Source: Acidihalobacter yilgarnensis
Lineage (GTDB): Bacteria > Pseudomonadota > Gammaproteobacteria > DSM-5130 > Acidihalobacteraceae
Direction: 5' to 3'
NCBI RefSeq assembly: GCF_001753245.1
Contig: NZ_CP017415.1
Location: 1,702,501 to 1,766,500, forward strand
DNA length: 64,000 nt
Numbering within the stretch: the stretch's first letter is position 1; every line of letters starts with the position of its first letter. Made by a program: the position numbers and the translations under genes. Shown here piece by piece: positions 1 through 9,797 of the stretch. Below the pieces are notes generated by a model, which saw only the letters and a list, made by a program, of their open reading frames with translations, was not told the DNA's origin and ran no database searches.

Positions 1-1191
1 GATCTGCCCGGACAAATCAAGGGCGCCGTGGCTCGATTACAGATACCAGTGCTTAAGGCTGCATTGATCGATGCCGAGTTCTTTACTCGCAAACAACATC
101 CCGTGCGACGTCTTCTAAACCAATTGGCTCATGCAGGAATCGGCTGGTCACCGGACGCCGATGATCCAGATGATGGTTTGCTGGTCTGTATCGAGCGCCT
201 CGTCGACCGTGTGCTGAATGAATTCGAGGACAATGTCGCAATATTTTCCGATGTGCTGGATGAATTTGAAGAATGGCTACGAAAAACGGAACATCGCTCC
301 TCGGTACGCGAAGAGGAACTCGTTGGAGAAGCGCAACAAGCTGAGACACAAGCCGTCGCCAAGGCCGCCGCTGCTGCAGCCATTCATGAAACCATCGGCG
401 AAGCGGAATTGCCGGAACCTGTGCGGACTTTTCTGAACGGTCCCTGGATGAATTTGCTTGCGCGCATATACCGCTTGGAAGGGGGCGGGACACCAGCCTG
501 GGAACGCGTCCTCAATGTGGCTTCGACCTTGGTTTGGAGTTTGATGCCCAAGGGCAGTGAAGCCTCGCGCCGACAACTACTCGAAACGCTGCCGACCTTG
601 CTGCGGGCGCTGCGCGACGGCATGGAGCGGTTGCATCTACCGGCAACAAGTCGTGAGCAGTTACTCAGCTGTTTGGCGGTGGAGCACACACGCCTCGCAC
701 GGGCAATGAATGCATCGATGCCACCTGTTAGCGGCGGTATACAGAAAACCCAAAGTGTAGTCGCCGGGAATGAGAGCGTACCGACTATGGCGGAAATCTC
801 GTCGGACCCGCAATCATTCATGGCTCGAAAAGCCGCTGAAATCAACCGCATGATCGATGAGGGCCGATTCCTGGGTGGGATGAGTACGCCTCGCCTGAGC
901 GAGGATGGGCCCTTGGATCATTTCTATGAGCGCGCGGAAGATATGGGTGAGGGTGCTTGGCTTGATTGGACCGATACGACGGGTCGCGAGCAGCGGATCA
1001 AGCTCTCTTGGCGGAGCGTGATCAGTGGCAAATATTTCTTCGTGAATAGACAGGGTGTCAAGGTTGCGGAAATGAATGCCCATGCCCTTGCGCACGAATT
1101 GCGGGAAGGGCGGGCCCGCGTGATAGAGGATGCGCCGATGATGGATCGCGCCTTGTTGTCGGTGTTGGATAATCTGCAGCAAGGCGTGTGA
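1..1191 (+). CDS. DUF1631 family protein, 3' part
   Basis: The reading frame is open from the first base, so the gene begins outside the window; the GTG at 28 is probably internal because the residues before it fit the family. The visible 396 residues match the C-terminal half of DUF1631 proteins, which are usually about 700 residues. They include the LQIPVLKAAL / HPVRRLLNQLA segment near the start and a C-terminal beta-rich part (GAWLDW...RIKLSWRS...YFFVNRQG) that resembles a PilZ-like fold. An Ala/Glu-rich helical stretch lies around residues 90-130. The function is unknown; a c-di-GMP link is only an inference from the PilZ-like end. The next gene starts directly after the stop. Confidence 0.8.
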   Translation, partial: DLPGQIKGAVARLQIPVLKAALIDAEFFTRKQHPVRRLLNQLAHAGIGWSPDADDPDDGLLVCIERLVDRVLNEFEDNVAIFSDVLDEFEEWLRKTEHRSSVREEELVGEAQQAETQAVAKAAAAAAIHETIGEAELPEPVRTFLNGPWMNLLARIYRLEGGGTPAWERVLNVASTLVWSLMPKGSEASRRQLLETLPTLLRALRDGMERLHLPATSREQLLSCLAVEHTRLARAMNASMPPVSGGIQKTQSVVAGNESVPTMAEISSDPQSFMARKAAEINRMIDEGRFLGGMSTPRLSEDGPLDHFYERAEDMGEGAWLDWTDTTGREQRIKLSWRSVISGKYFFVNRQGVKVAEMNAHALAHELREGRARVIEDAPMMDRALLSVLDNLQQGV

Positions 1192-2499
1192 GTGTCAATC
1201 GCCAGCGACTTACCTGGAAAGCGCGGTAGCATCCTGGCCTGGGCACTTTACGACTGGGCCAATTCTGCGTTTGCTACCGTCGTGATGGCGGGGTTTTTCC
1301 CTATTTTTTTTCGTGAATATTGGAGCCGAGGCCAAGCCTCCGAAACCATCACATTCCACTTAGGTGCTGTGAATTCCGGAGCCAGTCTGGTCATCGCTCT
1401 CGTGGCTCCAGTATTGGGGGCGATGGCTGATCGTGGGCACGCCAAGAAACGCTTTTTAGCGGCTTTTACGGTGTTGGGGATTCTGGGAACGGCCGGGATG
1501 TTCAGCCTGGGTGGCGGGCATTGGATGCGTGCCGCCGCGTTATACACACTAGGCATCGTTGGCTATATGGGCGCCAACATTTTTTACGATGCGCTGATCG
1601 TCGCCGTGGCGCGGCCACAGGAATACGATCGGGTCTCTGCGTTGGGCTACGGTTTGGGGTATCTCGGAGGAGGCGGGCTGTTCGCAATCTGCGTCGCTTT
1701 GACGCTCTGGCCTACGCACTTTGGCTTGGCAGATGCCGCCGATGGCGTCCGTTGGTCCTTTTTGCTGACCGCCATTTGGTGGGGTGTTTTTACATGGCCC
1801 TTACTGTTGCGCGTCGCCGAACCCGGTAGCGCCCTGCCAGCCATCGGGTGGGCCAGGACAACTCGTGCCGGTTGGCATCAATTGCTTAATACCGCGCACG
1901 AGATTCGCCGATTGCGGGTAATCGGTAGTTTCTTGCTGGCTTATTGGCTGTATATCGACGGAGTCAATACGGTCATCCGTATGGCAGTCAATTACGCGTT
2001 GTCGCTCGGTTTCGGAAGTCAACAGTTAATCGCGGCACTTTTGTTGACGCAGTTCGTTGGCGTGCCTGCGGCCATCGGTTTTGGCTATTTGGGGGAGAGA
2101 ATTGGTACCCGGACTGCCATCTTGCTGGGTATTGGCGTCTACGTGCTGGCGACCATTTGGGCCGCCAATATGCATAGTACTTGGGAGTTCTATGCCATAG
2201 CAGCCGTGATTGGATTGGTGCAGGGGGGGGTGCAAAGCCTTAGTCGGGCGCTTTATGCGCGCCTGATCCCCGCGGGGAAGTCTGGAGAGTTTTTTGGTTT
2301 TTACAACATGCTCGGTAAGTTTGCGGCGGTGATTGGTCCTCTGTTGATCGGATTGACCGCGCTCGTGAGCGATGACGCCCGTCTGTCGATACTCTCCATA
2401 CTGCTGCTCTTTATCAGTGGTGCGATATTGCTATGGCGCTTGCCGCTGCACAATATTGGTGCGAACTGGTCCGATAGCGAGACCTCGAAGCCTCATTGA
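1192..2499 (+). CDS. MFS transporter, Atg22/UMF1-like
   Basis: A 435-residue inner-membrane protein with about twelve hydrophobic segments. The N-terminal ALYDWANSAFATVVMAGFFP is typical of the Atg22-like (UMF1) branch of the major facilitator superfamily, and the loop ADRGHAKKR is the usual cytoplasmic motif between TM2 and TM3. The substrate is unknown; eukaryotic Atg22 exports vacuolar amino acids, which cannot be assumed here. The GTG start follows the upstream stop directly, so the two genes are probably translated from one message. Confidence 0.85.
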   Translation: MSIASDLPGKRGSILAWALYDWANSAFATVVMAGFFPIFFREYWSRGQASETITFHLGAVNSGASLVIALVAPVLGAMADRGHAKKRFLAAFTVLGILGTAGMFSLGGGHWMRAAALYTLGIVGYMGANIFYDALIVAVARPQEYDRVSALGYGLGYLGGGGLFAICVALTLWPTHFGLADAADGVRWSFLLTAIWWGVFTWPLLLRVAEPGSALPAIGWARTTRAGWHQLLNTAHEIRRLRVIGSFLLAYWLYIDGVNTVIRMAVNYALSLGFGSQQLIAALLLTQFVGVPAAIGFGYLGERIGTRTAILLGIGVYVLATIWAANMHSTWEFYAIAAVIGLVQGGVQSLSRALYARLIPAGKSGEFFGFYNMLGKFAAVIGPLLIGLTALVSDDARLSILSILLLFISGAILLWRLPLHNIGANWSDSETSKPH

Positions 2500-2622
2500 G
2501 GTGCCTGCATCTTGCGCTGCCGGCGATACGGATACCCGTTGACGCAAGTCTGCACCCATTCACCACCTATGCTGGCACATGGCTTGCTTGGCGCATCTAG
2601 ATCAAAGGGAGTGCATGATGTC

Positions 2623-5067
2623 ATGACGCACCAAAGCGAGGCCCATCTGCTGGTTCGTGTAGGGGAACTGCCCGCACCTGCCGTGTGGAATTGCTTGGGT
2701 AATCAACTGGATGATGAATCCGGTATTTGGCTTTTTGATTGCGCGCCGCATGGACAGAAAGTACTGCTGGACCGCTTGCTACAGACACTCTTGCCGAGTG
2801 CCAGACCCGGTGTGCTAGCCCTCGCGCTTGAAGAGCCCTCTATTGGCATTACCTCTGTCGAGATGCTGCGCCGACTCACGCCATTGGAGTCACTGCATGC
2901 GCGTGTGCATCACCCATGGATTGCACGGGATCTGGAACATTACGTTTCCAGCGATATACAACCAATCGTTGATTTGAACCAGAGTGGGCGCATCTTTGCG
3001 TATGAGGCGCTATGTCGCGTCAGCCTTGAGTCGGGTCTGCGTCTGGGAGGAGGAGAAGCGATTGCCATTGCACGGCGTGCCGGACGATTGATTGAATTCG
3101 ATCTGGCTTGCCAAGCCAGTGCCTTGACGGTGAAACATCGCTTATTACCCGAGGGCATGCCTGTATTCATCAATGCCATGCCCAACAGCCTCATGCGCAG
3201 CGATTTCGCCACGCATCCGTCTTTCAAACTGATGCAAGACCTGGAGGTACTGCCCCATGAGGTCGTGATTGAAGTTGTCGAAAGCGAGCAGGTCGACGAT
3301 CCAGAAGCACTGGCCGCTGCCTGTGATCAACTCAAGGGGATGGGGTTTCGCATCGCCCTGGACGATATCGGCTCCGGTTATAGCGGGCTGAGCTTACTGG
3401 CGGCGCTAAGGCCTGACTTCGTCAAGATCGACAGGGCTCTGGTGCATGGTGCGCATAACAGTCGTATGCGCATCGGTGTGCTTGAGGCCTTGATTTCCAT
3501 GGCACAACGGCTTGGATGCGTAACCATCGCCGAGGGATTGGAGGATATCGAGGACGTTGAATTATGCCGAGATCTCGGGGTCGGCTTCGCACAGGGGTAT
3601 TTTTTCGCACATCCTACGCCCGGTCTGGCCGATGCGAGCAAATTCCCGGTATTTTCGCAGACACGCAATCGCCAGATGCGTTCGTTGATTCGGCTGGGCG
3701 ATTTCCTGAGCCCAGGTGAGACACTGTCAATGGGCGCTAGCATGGCCGATGCCCATCAGTTGTTTCTTCGTGATACGGCGCTGGAATACCTGATCGTGCT
3801 CGATCAGGGGCGCCCTTTGGGCTATCTTACGCGGAAGGTGCTAAATGCCCCCGGATGGGGGCCGCTCGGTCGTTATATTCAAGGTCTCGAACAAGTACTC
3901 AGCGCACGCGTGAACGTGCACAGCCTGTTGCGGCGTCTCTATGACGTCGGTGGCCGTGCCCAGCCTTGGGTTGTCGTGGATGATGCTGGCCGATACATGG
4001 GCACTCTGGTCTTGCTGGGTGTGCTCGATCACTTGCTGAACGTGGGTTTGCCGCCCAGCGTACACCCCCTGAGCGGGTTGCCAACCGGACCGGTACTTCG
4101 CAGCCTGATCGAGCAGCGTATTGCGGGTGGAGAGACGCTGCAGATGGTTTACTTGGATCTGGACCACTTCAAGGCCTTCAATGATCGTTATGGCTTCGTG
4201 CGCGGCGATGCCATGATCAAGGTGCTGGCCGAGATTCTGCGCAAGGGTTTTGATGGATTGCCGGAGGCTGAATTAGGGCATATCGGTGGTGACGATTTCC
4301 TGCTGGTGGCACCGGCCCATACGCCTGGTCTCCAGGCGCGTATCGGGTGGTTGATCGATCGTTTCCATGAGCTTGCACCCCATCTTTACGATGAGAGCGA
4401 TCTGGATCTGGGGTATTTCAGTACCCAGAACGGCCAGTATTATCCCGTGGCGACGTTGTCCGTCGTCGTCGTCAACGGTCAAACGCGTCCGATGACCGAT
4501 AGCGTGATGGCGAGCACCCGCGCCGCGCAGTTGAAACGCGCTGCCAAGGATCGTATGGGGAGTGTGGTCGTGACCGAAGGTGACCCGTTGAGTCTGGTCG
4601 AGCGACCGCGTGTGCTCGGGCAGGCCGCATGGCGCAATGCCCTGGAGTGCGCATTGGCAACTTTCCCAGAGGACGGCGCGGCGGATTCGATTGATGCGTG
4701 GTTTGGTCGGCATACTGCTTTCGAACTGGTTTTCCGTCTAGACAGCGAGGGAGTCCAACAAGGTGCGAACTGGTTGAACCCGGCAATGCGCGGTTTGATC
4801 AAGCGTGGTGGGGATGGCATGAATCGGGCCGATCGCGCCTATTTCCGTGAGTTGCGTCGGGGGCAGCGCAGTTATCTGTCGAGCATTTACGTATCGAGGG
4901 CAACCGAGGATTTCTGTATTTCGCTGGCCATGCCAAGCTGGCACGCGGACGGAGCGCTCGCGGAAGTGATGGTCGGCGATATCAATTTGGTGTCTCTGGT
5001 CGCGCTGGCAGCCATGCCTGCGGGGGTGGCGAAGCGACCATACGCTAGGCGGGGCCGGAAGTCGTAG
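2623..5067 (+). CDS. EAL-CBS-GGDEF c-di-GMP signalling protein
   Basis: A soluble protein of about 814 residues. The EAL domain comes first: YEALCRVS, ALDDIGSGYSGL, VKIDRALV and IAEGLED supply the expected metal and catalytic residues of a c-di-GMP phosphodiesterase. A CBS-like pair follows, then a GGDEF domain with the active-site variant GGDDF and no RxxD inhibitory site at the usual place, and a C-terminal extension of about 140 residues. I chose the ATG at 2623 because AAAGGGAG lies about 10 bases upstream; the frame is open further back to 2512. It could be bifunctional, but the EAL half looks more canonical than the GGDEF half. Confidence 0.85.
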   Translation: MTHQSEAHLLVRVGELPAPAVWNCLGNQLDDESGIWLFDCAPHGQKVLLDRLLQTLLPSARPGVLALALEEPSIGITSVEMLRRLTPLESLHARVHHPWIARDLEHYVSSDIQPIVDLNQSGRIFAYEALCRVSLESGLRLGGGEAIAIARRAGRLIEFDLACQASALTVKHRLLPEGMPVFINAMPNSLMRSDFATHPSFKLMQDLEVLPHEVVIEVVESEQVDDPEALAAACDQLKGMGFRIALDDIGSGYSGLSLLAALRPDFVKIDRALVHGAHNSRMRIGVLEALISMAQRLGCVTIAEGLEDIEDVELCRDLGVGFAQGYFFAHPTPGLADASKFPVFSQTRNRQMRSLIRLGDFLSPGETLSMGASMADAHQLFLRDTALEYLIVLDQGRPLGYLTRKVLNAPGWGPLGRYIQGLEQVLSARVNVHSLLRRLYDVGGRAQPWVVVDDAGRYMGTLVLLGVLDHLLNVGLPPSVHPLSGLPTGPVLRSLIEQRIAGGETLQMVYLDLDHFKAFNDRYGFVRGDAMIKVLAEILRKGFDGLPEAELGHIGGDDFLLVAPAHTPGLQARIGWLIDRFHELAPHLYDESDLDLGYFSTQNGQYYPVATLSVVVVNGQTRPMTDSVMASTRAAQLKRAAKDRMGSVVVTEGDPLSLVERPRVLGQAAWRNALECALATFPEDGAADSIDAWFGRHTAFELVFRLDSEGVQQGANWLNPAMRGLIKRGGDGMNRADRAYFRELRRGQRSYLSSIYVSRATEDFCISLAMPSWHADGALAEVMVGDINLVSLVALAAMPAGVAKRPYARRGRKS

Positions 5068-5090
5068 TTTGAAATGTTGCCGATCGGGGA

Positions 5091-6014
5091 TCAGGCACTA
5101 AGATCCGAAAGTCTGCTCGTACGCACACCTTGTAGCGCCGTTGGCGACCAATGCGCGCGTGCCCAATCCCATAATGCGTGGGAGGGCGCGCGACACAGTG
5201 ACGTTGGCGGATTTTGGCGTAAGAGCCGAAGAGCTAGCCAGAGGTTCTCACCCGGACACCTCGGATCGAGCGCCGCCGATCCGGTGGACTTACTCAGTTT
5301 GTTGCCGTTTTGATCGACCACCAGTGGGAGATGGGCATAGTGCGGCGTAGGAAGTTGCAGGCAATGCTGTAGATAAAGCTGACGTGGTGTCGAATCCAAT
5401 AAATCCATCCCTCTGACAATTTCTGTAATGCCTTGCCAGGCATCGTCGACCACGACGGCCAACTGGTACGCATACCAGCCGTCGGCTCGACGGATTACGA
5501 AATCACCCGTGGTCGATTCGAGCGATTGCTCCTGGTTACCCTGCAAGCTATCCGAGAAGCTTATCGGGCGATCATGCGTGCGGGCACGAATGGCACGCGT
5601 GCGTCGACCCGCTGGCAGCCCTTGACGGCAGGTGCCGGGATAAATGGCGGAACCTAGGCTGCCGATAACACGATTTCGCCGTGTGCAGCCACATGGATAG
5701 GCCAGCTTGCTGGCAAGCAATTGATCGACTGCTTCCTCGTAAGCGGTTTCCCGATTTTTCTGGTACACCACCGGCCCATCCCACGTAAAGCCATGCAGAT
5801 CGAGGGCATGCAGAATCCCTGAGGCGGCCCCAGGCACTTCGCGGCCACGGTCGATGTCCTCAATACGTAACAGCCACGTCCCATTGTGCCTATGTGCTTC
5901 GAGCCGGCTCGCCAGTGCGGCGGTCAAGGAACCCAGATGCAGCGGGCCGGTAGGGGAAGGGGCAAAACGCCCACGGTAGGGCGGTGTGCGGGCATGGCTG
6001 CCAGATGTGTGCAT
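5091..6014 (-). CDS. gluQ: Glutamyl-Q tRNA(Asp) synthetase
   Basis: GluQRS charges glutamate onto the queuosine of tRNA(Asp). The protein has the class I signatures GRFAPSPTGPLHLGS (HIGH box) and NKLSKSTG (KMSKS box), plus the CGC...YPGTC zinc site of the family, and it lacks the anticodon-binding domain of true GluRS. It lies directly downstream of dksA, the classic arrangement. The start is uncertain: the ATG at 6014 gives 13 residues before GRFAPS, as in the family, while an ATG at 6068 overlaps the dksA stop as TGATG and would allow translational coupling with an 18-residue extension. Confidence 0.92.
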   Translation of the reverse strand: MHTSGSHARTPPYRGRFAPSPTGPLHLGSLTAALASRLEAHRHNGTWLLRIEDIDRGREVPGAASGILHALDLHGFTWDGPVVYQKNRETAYEEAVDQLLASKLAYPCGCTRRNRVIGSLGSAIYPGTCRQGLPAGRRTRAIRARTHDRPISFSDSLQGNQEQSLESTTGDFVIRRADGWYAYQLAVVVDDAWQGITEIVRGMDLLDSTPRQLYLQHCLQLPTPHYAHLPLVVDQNGNKLSKSTGSAALDPRCPGENLWLALRLLRQNPPTSLCRAPSHALWDWARAHWSPTALQGVRTSRLSDLSA

Positions 6015-6067
6015 TGGGTCATTGGGGCGAGTAAGGCGCACATTGTCGCCTGCGTCGCCCCAGGCCA

Positions 6068-6517
6068 TCACGCCATCTGTTTTTCCTTGATCTCTTGTAG
6101 GGTTTTGCATTCGATGCACAACGTCGCGGTGGGTCTTGCCTCGAGACGGCGAATACCGATCTCTGATCCGCAGGATTTGCAGTATCCGTACTCGCCTTGG
6201 TCAAGATCATCGAGCGCTTCGGAAATCTTCTTGAGCAACTTGCGCTCACGATCACGGGTACGCAGCTCCAGGCTGAATTCCTCTTCCTGCGTCGCGCGGT
6301 CGGCTGGATCGGCGAAGTTGGCGGCGTCGCTCTTCATGTGTTCGACGGTGCGATCGACTTCTTCCATCAACTCCTGCCGCCAGGCACGCAGGATGAGACG
6401 AAAGTGCTCACGCTGCGCATCATTCATGTATTCCTCGCCATCCTTGAGCGTGTAAGGCGAGATACCCGCAACAGGTGTACGGACGGGGGTGTTGGTATTC
6501 TGGTCGCTAGCGGCCAT
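6068..6517 (-). CDS. dksA: RNA polymerase-binding transcription factor DksA
   Basis: DksA binds the RNA polymerase secondary channel and, with ppGpp, controls rRNA and amino-acid promoters. The 149-residue protein has the coiled-coil region (residues about 30-110, with AxxDxAD-type DPADRATQEEE at its tip) and a four-cysteine zinc finger, CKSCG...CIEC. Length and motifs are standard. It leads the dksA-gluQ pair on the minus strand. Confidence 0.95.
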   Translation of the reverse strand: MAASDQNTNTPVRTPVAGISPYTLKDGEEYMNDAQREHFRLILRAWRQELMEEVDRTVEHMKSDAANFADPADRATQEEEFSLELRTRDRERKLLKKISEALDDLDQGEYGYCKSCGSEIGIRRLEARPTATLCIECKTLQEIKEKQMA

Positions 6518-6740
6518 GGTCTACTCCAGCTGGGATATAACAGCCCGTATTCTACACCGGGCGCGAAAAGGCGATTTTAGTAGCAGATGTTGGCGGCACA
6601 TGCAAGCGCAAACCATGGGCCGCCGGCCATCGATTACGTTTGCCGTGTTAGAATTTGCTAGCCTTTGGCACGGATAACATGTGCAATCAGGCGACCGCGA
6701 ATTCGATACGAACTATAGAACACTAAGGAGAATTCAATAC

Positions 6741-7517
6741 ATGACGATTCGACACCCCCTTGCCGTTATCGGCGTGTGCGCATTGGGATTGGGCTCGATG
6801 GGCGCGGCGCATGCAGCGCTAGGATTCAACGTCAGTCTCGGTGCGGGCATCTGGTCGCAGCAACCGAGCGGTTTTGTTCATTACACGACCAATGGGCAAC
6901 AGTCCAGCGACGTCAATCTCAAGAATGACCTCGGTCTGGGCAGCAAGAGTCAGGGTTATGCCTGGATCGATATTCAGCACCCGATCCCCGTTCTTCCTGA
7001 CGTCGAGATCCGCTATTCGCGTATAGACACCAGCGGTAGCAACGTCCTGTCAAGAACGATCAGCTATGGCGGCCAAACCTATACTGCGAATCAGCAGGTC
7101 AGTAGTCAGCTTAAGCTGACGCAGACGGACTTCATCTTCTACTACCAGCCACTCAACAACATCGTGCAACTCAGACTGGGGCTCGACGTCAAGGCATTGA
7201 GCTTGAGTGCGGATATCAAGAGCGGTAATCAGTCCAGTTCGGCAAGCGGCACGGCTGCCGTGCCGATGTTATATGCCGGGCTGCGTGCGAATCTGCCGCT
7301 CACCGGGCTGAGCGCCGCGATCGACGGCAGTTATATCGGCGATGGCGCGAATTATTTTGCCGATTACCAGGCACGCATCGCCTATGAAACGGCCATCGGC
7401 TTGGGGCTGCAGGCCGGCTACCGTCAAATGGAGCTCAAGGTCGGCAATTCGAAGATCGACCCTAACGGCGATATCAAGTTCAAGGGCGTTTTTGCCGGGA
7501 TTTTCTACCACTTCTGA
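6741..7517 (+). CDS. Outer-membrane beta-barrel protein, TIGR04219 type
   Basis: A 258-residue exported protein. The signal peptide ends in AAHA before residue 26. The rest alternates short amphipathic beta strands and ends in a phenylalanine (GIFYHF), as outer-membrane barrels do. It matches the TIGR04219 family of small barrels; the function is unknown. The start was chosen for the TAAGGAG ribosome site 10 bases upstream. A GC-rich hairpin follows the stop. Confidence 0.8.
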   Translation: MTIRHPLAVIGVCALGLGSMGAAHAALGFNVSLGAGIWSQQPSGFVHYTTNGQQSSDVNLKNDLGLGSKSQGYAWIDIQHPIPVLPDVEIRYSRIDTSGSNVLSRTISYGGQTYTANQQVSSQLKLTQTDFIFYYQPLNNIVQLRLGLDVKALSLSADIKSGNQSSSASGTAAVPMLYAGLRANLPLTGLSAAIDGSYIGDGANYFADYQARIAYETAIGLGLQAGYRQMELKVGNSKIDPNGDIKFKGVFAGIFYHF

Positions 7518-7525
7518 GTGGCAGC

Positions 7526-7556
7526 GGCCCGCCCGTGGAGCGCGTGCGGGCGGGCC
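7526..7556 (+). terminator. GC-rich hairpin after the barrel gene
   Basis: Perfect 10-bp inverted repeat (GGCCCGCCCG / CGGGCGGGCC) with an 11-base loop, eight bases after the stop codon. There is no real T-tract after it, so it is a transcript-end or stability hairpin rather than a textbook intrinsic terminator. Confidence 0.6.
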
Positions 7557-7589
7557 TAAATCGTACACCATACAAGTTAAAGCGAGCAT

Positions 7590-8351
7590 ATGAGCATCAA
7601 GGCACTAATTTTCGATGTGGACGGGACGCTGGCCGATACCGAGCGTGATGGGCACCGTCCGGCCTTCAATCTGAGTTTTGCGGACGCAGGATTGGATTGG
7701 CATTGGAGTCCGTCGCTATACGGCGAGCTGTTGGAAGTCACCGGCGGCAAGGAGCGTATTGCCCATTATCTGGCGAGACATCGCCCCGAATTTTCGCCAC
7801 TTGAAGGTCCTCTTGAGACCTTCATCGCCAAATTGCATCGGGAGAAAACCCGGCATTACCTTGAGCTGCTTGGGCGTGGTGAAATCCCGCTGCGACCCGG
7901 TGTGGCCAGGCTCCTCCGCGAAGCGCGCGATGCGGGTGTGATTCTCGCCATCGCAACGACCACGACGCCAGAAAACGTCGTAGGTCTTTTGCGAGCCACC
8001 TTGGGCGAGGAATCCGTAAGCTGGTTCCAGGTGATCGCAGCCGGCGATGTGGTTCCCGCGAAAAAGCCCGCGCCAGACATTTTCACCTACGCGCTGTCGC
8101 AGCTCGGCCTACGCGCAGATGAATGCCTCGCGATCGAAGACTCCGGTAATGGTCTGGCCGCCGCTAGCGCGGCCGAGCTGCGTACATTGGTGACGATCAA
8201 CGACTACACGCGCGACCATGATTTCACCGGGGCTTGTGCCGTGATCGATCACTTGGGTGATGCGGAGAATCCCTGCCATATCCTGCGTGGCGATAGCGTG
8301 CTCTCTCCGCAGGTGACTATCGAGGGATTGAGGGCTTGCCTCCAGCGCTAA
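7590..8351 (+). CDS. HAD phosphatase, CbbY-like
   Basis: A 253-residue HAD-superfamily hydrolase. Motif I is FDVDGTLADTE with the aspartate nucleophile and acid/base pair, motif II is the IATTTT region, and motif III/IV is KKPAPDIF...AIEDSGNG. Cap and sequence (GHRPAFNLSFADAGL, EVTGGKERI) fit CbbY, a phosphatase of xylulose-1,5-bisphosphate that clears a Rubisco inhibitor. That suggests an autotrophic host, but no Calvin-cycle genes are in the window. It overlaps the convergent xseA by 4 bases. Confidence 0.82.
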   Translation: MSIKALIFDVDGTLADTERDGHRPAFNLSFADAGLDWHWSPSLYGELLEVTGGKERIAHYLARHRPEFSPLEGPLETFIAKLHREKTRHYLELLGRGEIPLRPGVARLLREARDAGVILAIATTTTPENVVGLLRATLGEESVSWFQVIAAGDVVPAKKPAPDIFTYALSQLGLRADECLAIEDSGNGLAAASAAELRTLVTINDYTRDHDFTGACAVIDHLGDAENPCHILRGDSVLSPQVTIEGLRACLQR

Positions 8352-9706
8352 TCGGTTGGTGCTTCCTCGTGGTCTGACAGAATCCGGCAACGAAGACGTC
8401 CTCGAGCTAGTCGCGCCTCGATTTCGCTGCCTGGGGGCGCTTGGGCGGGTTCGCGAATCGCTTGCCCATGCCTATCCAGTAAAATGGCATAGCCGCGCCC
8501 GAGCGTAGCCAGTGGACTTGTTGCCTCCAGCGTGCGAGCCAGACCGGCGAGGCGTTCGCGTGTTCCCGCGAGGCGAGCGGCCGTCGCGCCTTGCAGGCTC
8601 TGTCGTACCCGATCCAGCCTCATGGTATACAGCGCCAAGCGTTTCATCGGCGATTGCGGTTGCAGGCGAAAATGATTGGCCGCCAACCTGGCGTTCAATT
8701 CCTGTAGATGTCGGCGCTGCGCCTGGTGCAACCGACCTTCGAGTTCATCCAGACGCTGCCCGCGCTGCTGTAGCCGACTAAGCGGGTGCTGTTGGGAGAG
8801 TCGTCCCGACAACCAGTGGATCTGATTTTCGGTGTCGTTGAGCCGCCGTCGCATCGCGGTTCGCAGGCGAACGATGTCCTGTTGTAGGCGGGCAGAGAGA
8901 GCAACACGATCCGGGCTCACCAGTTCGGCGGCCGCAGAAGGCGTCGGTGCACGTACGTCGGCCGCGAAATCGGCGATCGTTATATCGGTTTCGTGCCCGA
9001 CTGCACTAATCACTGGAATCTGCGAGGCAACGATTGCCCTGGCGACGATTTCCTCGTTGAAAGCCCAGAGGTCTTCCAGCGAACCGCCGCCGCGCGTGAC
9101 GATCAGTACTTCGCAACGCGGGTCGCGATTGGCCTGGGCGAGGGCCGCCACAATGCTGGGCGCAGCTTCTTGGCCTTGTACCGTCACTGGGTAAACCACG
9201 ACAGGGAGTGCAGGGAAGCGTCGCTGCAATACGCTCAGGATATCGCGCAACGCGGCACCCGTTGGCGATGTGATGATGCCGACGCTGACGGGGTAATCGG
9301 GTAGTGGGCGTTTCCGTGAGAGATCGAACAGACCTTCGACCGAAAGTTTAAGGCGCAACGCGTCGAAAGCTTTGCGTAGCGCGCCTTCACCCGCTTCCTC
9401 CATATGCTCAACGATAAGTTGATAGTCGCCTCTGGGTTCATACAGGCTGACACGCCCTCGTACGAGAACCTGAGATCCTGCGATTGGCTTGAAACGGAGT
9501 AGCTGGTTGCGGTTGCGGAACATCGCACCGCGTATCTGTCCGGCGCCGTCCTTGAGCGTGAAATACAGATGCCCGGAGCCGGGCTGGGATACATTGGACA
9601 GCTCACCTTCAACCCAAATCAATGCGAAGGCACCCTCCAGCAACTGGCGTGCTGCGGCGTTGAGTTCGGAGACGCTGAGTATTTCGCGGGTACGCGTGTT
9701 GGTCAT
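8348..9706 (-). CDS. xseA: Exodeoxyribonuclease VII large subunit
   Basis: XseA degrades single-stranded DNA together with XseB. The 452-residue protein has the N-terminal OB fold (WVEGELSN...GHLYFTLKD), the catalytic domain with GIITSPTGAALRDIL, TRGGGSLEDLWAFN and SAVGHETDITIADFAADVRAPTPSAAAE, and a long coiled-coil C-terminal part. Length and motifs are normal. It is divergent from guaB. Confidence 0.95.
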   Translation of the reverse strand: MTNTRTREILSVSELNAAARQLLEGAFALIWVEGELSNVSQPGSGHLYFTLKDGAGQIRGAMFRNRNQLLRFKPIAGSQVLVRGRVSLYEPRGDYQLIVEHMEEAGEGALRKAFDALRLKLSVEGLFDLSRKRPLPDYPVSVGIITSPTGAALRDILSVLQRRFPALPVVVYPVTVQGQEAAPSIVAALAQANRDPRCEVLIVTRGGGSLEDLWAFNEEIVARAIVASQIPVISAVGHETDITIADFAADVRAPTPSAAAELVSPDRVALSARLQQDIVRLRTAMRRRLNDTENQIHWLSGRLSQQHPLSRLQQRGQRLDELEGRLHQAQRRHLQELNARLAANHFRLQPQSPMKRLALYTMRLDRVRQSLQGATAARLAGTRERLAGLARTLEATSPLATLGRGYAILLDRHGQAIREPAQAPPGSEIEARLARGRLRCRILSDHEEAPTD

Positions 9707-9734
9707 AGGAGAAATCTGGGATTCAATACAGAAG

Positions 9735-9763
9735 TTTACCTAAGTCTCTCCGAAATCTATAAT
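9735..9763 (+). promoter_or_regulatory. Sigma-70 promoter for guaB
   Basis: TTTACC (9735-9740), a 17-base spacer, then a perfect TATAAT (9758-9763). It lies 35 bases before the guaB start in the gap between divergent xseA and guaB. Confidence 0.7.
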
Positions 9764-9797
9764 GGCCGGTTTAATTAAGCCAGCCCGGGGTCACGCC